A stretch of 64,000 nt of DNA, taken from the NCBI GenBank assembly GCA_001599355.1, contig BCGQ01000003.1:1056468-1120467 (forward strand). Direction: 5' to 3'. Numbering within the stretch: the stretch's first letter is position 1; each line of letters starts with the position of its first letter. Shown piece by piece: positions 59,804 through 64,000 of this stretch. A program made the position numbers and the translations under genes. The notes under the pieces were generated by a model that was given only the letters and a program-made list of their open reading frames with translations, ran no database searches and had not been told where the DNA came from. Source of the DNA: Nakazawaea peltata (lineage: Eukaryota; Ascomycota; Pichiomycetes; Alaninales; Pachysolenaceae).

Positions 59804-60780
59804 GTTTCGACATTTTCTAAATCTCTATATAAAAAAATATTGTTATAAAAAAATACGTTACATCTATCTAATAGTGAGTAGTTATCGGGAAGAGTTTCCT
59901 AAAGCGACAAGTAGTTAGGCTGGCTGCTACGATGTTGCCTTCCTGGCAAAGTTGACCTCATTTACCCGAGAATCTCTGGTGATAAGTAGTGCCAAGACAA
60001 GAATTAGAGTGAGAAGTGGACCAAACACTTGGCACAAATCCGCTTCACTGAGGAATTTTTTCCAGGAGGTAACGACAATGCCTTTCGAAGATCTACAATC
60101 AACGATTTGAATCGGCATGAGAACAGGCAGCCAGGGATTGCCCTGACTGAATTACCCTGATTCAGAATACCCTGAACCTCCCCGACTGGGGGAGTAGGGA
60201 CGATCTTTTTGTTTAGTCAAATAGCAAATAAGCTGGGCGCCCGCGCGCATGTCCAGCTTGAACCTCGGATCGCAGCAGAATATAACCCGAGGCCCTGTAG
60301 AGACCATACCAAGAGCGATAAGGTGGTCAGAAAAGTAGTTGAGATAGCTCTGACATCAATCAGGAATTGTCCGACTTCTCTGGTATCAATCACTTCCCCA
60401 CCCTTTTTACCCTTGCTGCCCTTGATAGCTTCCCTCCCTAAGATAACAACTGATAAGCAAACGCTAACAAACTGTCGCTTGTGCATATTTTGTGTGTGTT
60501 TTTTCCTGTCTGCTATGCGCCGCATCATCGCTGATAAGATAACAGCCTGAAACTCTATTTTGTAGAGCGAAAAAAAGGGGTGGAAAATAGTCTTATCGGG
60601 AAAAGTGTAAGCATTTACCAAGAAATACCAAGAAATTTGGGATTGAAATATTCTTGTCGAGGATATGGTCTGTTTCCGGGACACCGGTGTCTTGAGTCTG
60701 GGTGTGTATAAATACTCGTAGTATCGACCTGATAACTCCATGTTCTGTAGATCCTCATTAAGTAAATAGAATCTAATAAA
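59804..60780. other. SEC24 to permease intergenic region
   Basis: 977 bp without a supported gene. The distal half is promoter of the permease gene and holds a cluster of GATA sites (60317-60597) and a GC-rich GGGCGCCCGCGCGC patch (60236-60249). Confidence 0.6.
60317..60597. promoter_or_regulatory. Cluster of GATA-factor sites before the permease gene
   Basis: GATAAG at 60317, 60452 and 60533, GATAAC at 60442 and 60538, and CTTATC (reverse) at 60592, all 180-465 bp upstream of the permease start. Clustered GATAAG sites bind Gln3/Gat1-type activators and mediate nitrogen catabolite control of yeast amino-acid permeases. The site count and the gene type agree; binding itself is inferred. Confidence 0.65.
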
Positions 60781-62427
60781 ATGGAGGAAGTTAAATCATC
60801 TTCCACTAAGGGAGGAAAAGAAAACCTCACCGTTGATGTTGCTGAGATCGACTCTATCGACCACATCTCTTTGACAGATGAACAAAATTATGTCCTTGTT
60901 GAAGAGAGAACCAGATTGAAGCAAGGTTTGAAACAAAGACATATTCAGATGTTGACTTTGGTCGGTGTCATTGGTACTGGTTTGTTCTTGTCCAGTGGTG
61001 GTACTTTGGCCAAGACCGGTCCATGTGGTCTGTTTTTAAGTTATTTCTTCGTTGGTATCATTATCATGATGAACCAATTGTGTATTGCTGAAACTGCTTG
61101 TCTTATGCCTGTTACTGCTTCTACCGTCAGACACTCTGAGCATTTCTTGGATGAATGTATCGGTTTTGCTTACGGTTGGATTACTGTTTACTCTTCTCTT
61201 TTGCCAACTGAGTTGGCTGCTGCTGCCGTCGTTATTACCTATTGGACCGATTTAAGTCCAGCTATTTTCATCACCATCATGGCTGTTGTTGAAGTTGCTA
61301 CCAACTCTTACTCTGTCAGATTCTATGGTGAAGTTGAGTTCTTCTTTGGTATCTTGAAGTTGTCCCTTGTCCTTGGTTTGATCCTCTTGGGTTTGATTAT
61401 CGATTTGGGAGGTGTTCCAGGTCAAGAAAGATTAGGTTTCAGATACTGGAATGACCCAGGACCATTTGCTGAACATTATCTTACTGGTTCCCTTGGTAAA
61501 TTCCTTGGTTTCTGGAGTGCTATCAACTCCGTTGTCTACGCTTACGGTGGTTTACAAGGTATTGCAACTTTGGCTGCTGAGACTCAAACCCCTCGTAGAG
61601 CTATTTGGAGAGCTGCCAAGCGTGTCTTGGTAAGAGTCGTTATCTTGTACTGTTGTGCTATTTTAATCTTGGGTATGTTGGTTCCTTACAACGACACCCA
61701 AATTCTGACTGGTACCGGTACTGCTAACTCTTCTCCATTCGTCATTCTGATCAAGAGAGCCGGTATCAAGGGTTTGGACCATGTCATCAATGCTGTCGTC
61801 TTGACTTCCGCCTTCAGTGCAGGTAACTTGGGTTTGATTCACTGTTCCAGAACTTTGTTCGCTCTTGCCGTCAAGAAGCAAGCTCCAAAGATTTTCTTAA
61901 AGACCAACAAGAGAGGAGTTCCATGGGTTGGTTTATACACCACCGCTGCATTCTTGCCATTGGCTTATATGAGTTGTTCAGAGCTGGCCAACAATGTCTT
62001 CTCTTGGTTCCAAAACATTTCTTCCTCCAACACCTTGCTTTTCTGGATTTTAATTAGTGCTAACCACATTGCCTTGACCAGAGCTATGAAGGTCCAAGGT
62101 TATGAGAGAAGCGCCTTGCCATACCACTTCAGATGGACTCCACAATTTGCTTGGATCTCTGGATTCTTCTCAGTCTTGTTCTTGTTGACTGCTGGTTACG
62201 CCAACTTCATGACTGGTATGTTCGAGTTCTCCTCTTTCTTCACCTACTACTTCATCATTCCATTATTCTCTATTTTGGCCTTGGGTTACAAGTTCATCAA
62301 GGGTACCAGATGGATCAGATCTGATGAGGTTGACTTGGCTATCTTGTTCAAGGATGTCGAAGATCACCCAGAACCTCCATATGAGAAGTTAAAGGGTCTC
62401 CAATGGTTGACTGTTCTTTGGTCTTGA
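60781..62427 (+). CDS. Plasma-membrane amino-acid permease (APC/YAT family)
   Basis: A 548-residue permease with about twelve helices. After a cytosolic N-terminus comes the family signature RLKQGLKQRHIQMLTLVGVIGTG, then the first helices, YAYGGLQGIATLAAET in the middle and FSAGNLGLIHCSRTLFALA before helix 8. The C-terminal tail has the DEVDLAILFKDVEDHPEPPYEKLKG pattern of fungal permeases. Substrate cannot be set from sequence; it resembles general or dicarboxylic amino-acid permeases. Codon use is biased toward high expression. The GATA cluster upstream points to control by nitrogen supply. Confidence 0.93.
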   Translation: MEEVKSSSTKGGKENLTVDVAEIDSIDHISLTDEQNYVLVEERTRLKQGLKQRHIQMLTLVGVIGTGLFLSSGGTLAKTGPCGLFLSYFFVGIIIMMNQLCIAETACLMPVTASTVRHSEHFLDECIGFAYGWITVYSSLLPTELAAAAVVITYWTDLSPAIFITIMAVVEVATNSYSVRFYGEVEFFFGILKLSLVLGLILLGLIIDLGGVPGQERLGFRYWNDPGPFAEHYLTGSLGKFLGFWSAINSVVYAYGGLQGIATLAAETQTPRRAIWRAAKRVLVRVVILYCCAILILGMLVPYNDTQILTGTGTANSSPFVILIKRAGIKGLDHVINAVVLTSAFSAGNLGLIHCSRTLFALAVKKQAPKIFLKTNKRGVPWVGLYTTAAFLPLAYMSCSELANNVFSWFQNISSSNTLLFWILISANHIALTRAMKVQGYERSALPYHFRWTPQFAWISGFFSVLFLLTAGYANFMTGMFEFSSFFTYYFIIPLFSILALGYKFIKGTRWIRSDEVDLAILFKDVEDHPEPPYEKLKGLQWLTVLWS

Positions 62428-62706
62428 TTTCAAAACACAAAAACAAGTAGAATCCCCCTTGGATTTCGATCTTATAGTTTTAAATTGTATTTCAGTTCTA
62501 TTAATATTGTTGTAGGAAATTAAGAGATGAAGTCGATGTTTTTGTTAATGACTCATCAGTTTGTGAATGTCTTTTATTACCCGCTAGGGACTCAATAATT
62601 TTATGGATGCCGTTTACACACTATTTCTATTTTCGTATTTTCAAACCCCTTCAATTTCAGCAATCCTTGATAATATTTAAGTAATCCCAATTCCCTTCAG
62701 AATTAA
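62428..62706. other. Permease 3' flank and tRNA 5' flank
   Basis: AT-rich, 279 bp, nothing recognised apart from the sequence leading into the tRNA gene. Confidence 0.5.
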
Positions 62707-62778
62707 TCCGTGATAGTTTAGTGGCTAGAATTACCGCTTGTCGCGCGGTAGACCGGGGTTCGATTCCCCGTCGCGGAG
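62707..62778 (+). tRNA. tRNA-Asp (anticodon GTC), intronless
   Basis: 72 nt folding as a cloverleaf. The acceptor strands TCCGTGA and TCGCGGA pair with one T-G wobble, and the discriminator base is G. The anticodon stem ACCGC/GCGGT frames the loop TTGTCGC with anticodon GTC at 62740-62742. The B box reads GGGTTCGATTCCC, and a T9 run (62781-62789) is the Pol III terminator. No intron. This is an ordinary aspartate tRNA and not the tRNA that reads CUG. Confidence 0.97.
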
Positions 62779-62780
62779 CA

Positions 62781-62789
62781 TTTTTTTTT
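62781..62789 (+). terminator. RNA polymerase III terminator of tRNA-Asp
   Basis: Nine consecutive T residues starting three bases after the tRNA 3' end. Confidence 0.9.
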
Positions 62790-62968
62790 ATTTCAATATT
62801 TTTTTTGCCTTCCATCAAAAAAAGACGTGTACATTATCCCAAATTACTCTTTCCATCGAACATTCTATGGACGAAACCCCCCATCAAAGGCGCTATAAAA
62901 GAAGAAAAGCTTGAAGAATCAAGTTATTTTAAGCATATTAAATTAGATATACATAGAAGCAATTGAAG

Positions 62969-63693
62969 ATGTCAGTTCATCCGGAAAGTAAGTCATGGTA
63001 CTATACTCTCACAGGAGATACGATTACTAACGAGAACCAGTTTTATGGGCGCAAAGATCCAACGCTGAAGTAGCTGAAAAGAACGTGGTCTACTTAACTA
63101 TTAAGGCTGTAGATGTCACTGATGAAAAGATTGATTTGCAACTGAACTCTTTAAGTTACTCCGCCAAGGCTGGAGACAAGGAATTGTCTCTGAAGATTGA
63201 GTTCTTCAAGGAAGTTGACGTTGAGAACTCCAAGTACACTTCTACTGGATCAAACGTATTTTTCATCTTGAGAAAGAAGGAGAAGGAAGAGGAATACTGG
63301 CCAAGATTGACTAAGGAGAAGTTGAAGGTATTCTGGATCAAGACTGACTTCGATAAGTGGGTTGATGAAGATGAGCAAGATGAGGATGACAAGCTGGATG
63401 AGTTAGAAGGTATGGAAGGTATGGGTGGATTCCCAGGAGCTGGTGCTGGTGGAATGCCAGGTATGCCAGACATGGGTGCTATGGGCGGCATGGGCGGCAT
63501 GGGCGGTGCCGGTTTGGAGCAATTATTGGCTAGCATGGGTCAAGGTGGTGCTGGAGGTGCTGGTGGTATGCCAGATTTCAGCAGCTTGGCCCAACAATTA
63601 GGAGGTGCTGTCAACAATGAAGAATCTTCTCCAGATGACAGTGACGACGATGAAGAAGGTGATCACGAAATTGCCGAAGTGAAATCTGCTTAG
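62969..63693 (+). CDS. SBA1: Hsp90 co-chaperone Sba1 (p23), one short intron
   Basis: Exon 1 is 62969-62987 (ATG TCA GTT CAT CCG GAA A) and exon 2 is 63041-63693; 223 residues. The intron (62988-63040, 53 nt) begins GTAAGT, has TACTAAC at 63025-63031 and ends CCAG. Splicing gives MSVHPEILWAQRSN, the p23 opening; the second exon alone would lack it. The CS domain (about 1-115) includes NVVYLTIKAVDV and the YWPRLTKEK signature. An acidic linker and Gly/Met-rich repeats (GGMPGMPDMGAMGG) precede an acidic end. Sba1 stabilises the closed, ATP-bound form of Hsp90. It follows the tRNA closely (190 bp). Confidence 0.93.
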
Positions 63694-63760
63694 GTGAGCT
63701 ACATACCTACTAGTTGTACATATATATCAAAATGACATGTCTATTTGAATAATAAGTCTT

Positions 63761-64000
<240 letters not shown>

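Noticed and set aside
62721-62966. An 81-codon open frame overlapping the tRNA-Asp gene and the SBA1 leader
   Set aside because: Its first third is translated tRNA sequence, and the rest has no family resemblance and runs close to SBA1 exon 1.

Overview
This window is nuclear DNA of a budding yeast (Saccharomycotina) that reads CUG (CTG) as alanine instead of leucine. That reading is the most important result here. With the standard code, many conserved proteins carry a 'Leu' exactly where the family has an invariant Ala, and the codon is CTG each time I checked: actin APE-x-LF, RAD54 DQQ-x-L-x-RVWRDGQ, Hsp70 VP[15 protein letters not shown], glycogen synthase YTP-x-ECTVMG, the PFK26 P-loop GLP-x-RGKS, adenylosuccinate synthase STK-x-SRSG and VVK-x-YTTR, and YPD1 LKGS-xxx-LG. 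CUG-Ala decoding is established for the Pachysolen/Nakazawaea/Peterozyma clade, so the window should come from that clade; I cannot name the species. Short introns with TACTAAC-type branch points and a mitochondrial complex I subunit fit this placement.

Layout: 1-5.5 kb, a secreted SUN-family wall protein and ADE12. 5.6-9.9 kb, ALG9, a complex I GRIM-19 subunit, PHO13 and the phosphorelay protein YPD1. 10-16.5 kb, RGD1 (F-BAR RhoGAP), a short Ser/Thr kinase with DFC in place of DFG, and a cation/Ca2+ exchanger. 17-24.6 kb, RPN3, SNF8, NOP9 and RAD54. 25.5-33.8 kb, a fumarate reductase fused to cytochrome b5, SND2 (one intron), ACT1 (772-nt intron), YPT1 and a cytosolic Hsp70; the ACT1-YPT1 neighbourhood is an old yeast synteny block. 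34-41 kb, POM33, HAT1, an eisosome protein (PIL1/LSP1), REC8 (with a short first exon recovered here) and AVT1. A 240-bp run of N lies at 41217-41456. 41.7-52.5 kb, HAA1, a Myb-like gene, glycogen synthase and PFK26. 53-64 kb, a short-chain dehydrogenase with an in-frame TGA, a zinc metallopeptidase with a start problem, SEC24, an amino-acid permease under a cluster of GATA sites, tRNA-Asp(GTC), SBA1 (one intron) and the 3' part of a glucose-6-phosphate 1-epimerase-like gene.

The gene set is mostly housekeeping and is not an operon or gene cluster. I saw no recognisable transposon, virus-derived element or CRISPR. The points beyond ordinary annotation are the recoded CUG and its poly-CTG tract in SEC24, a recurrent promoter motif (core ACACGAC), repeated Mcm1-like CC(A/T)6GG boxes, three missed introns/exons, two genes with reading-frame anomalies, and several private minisatellites between genes.
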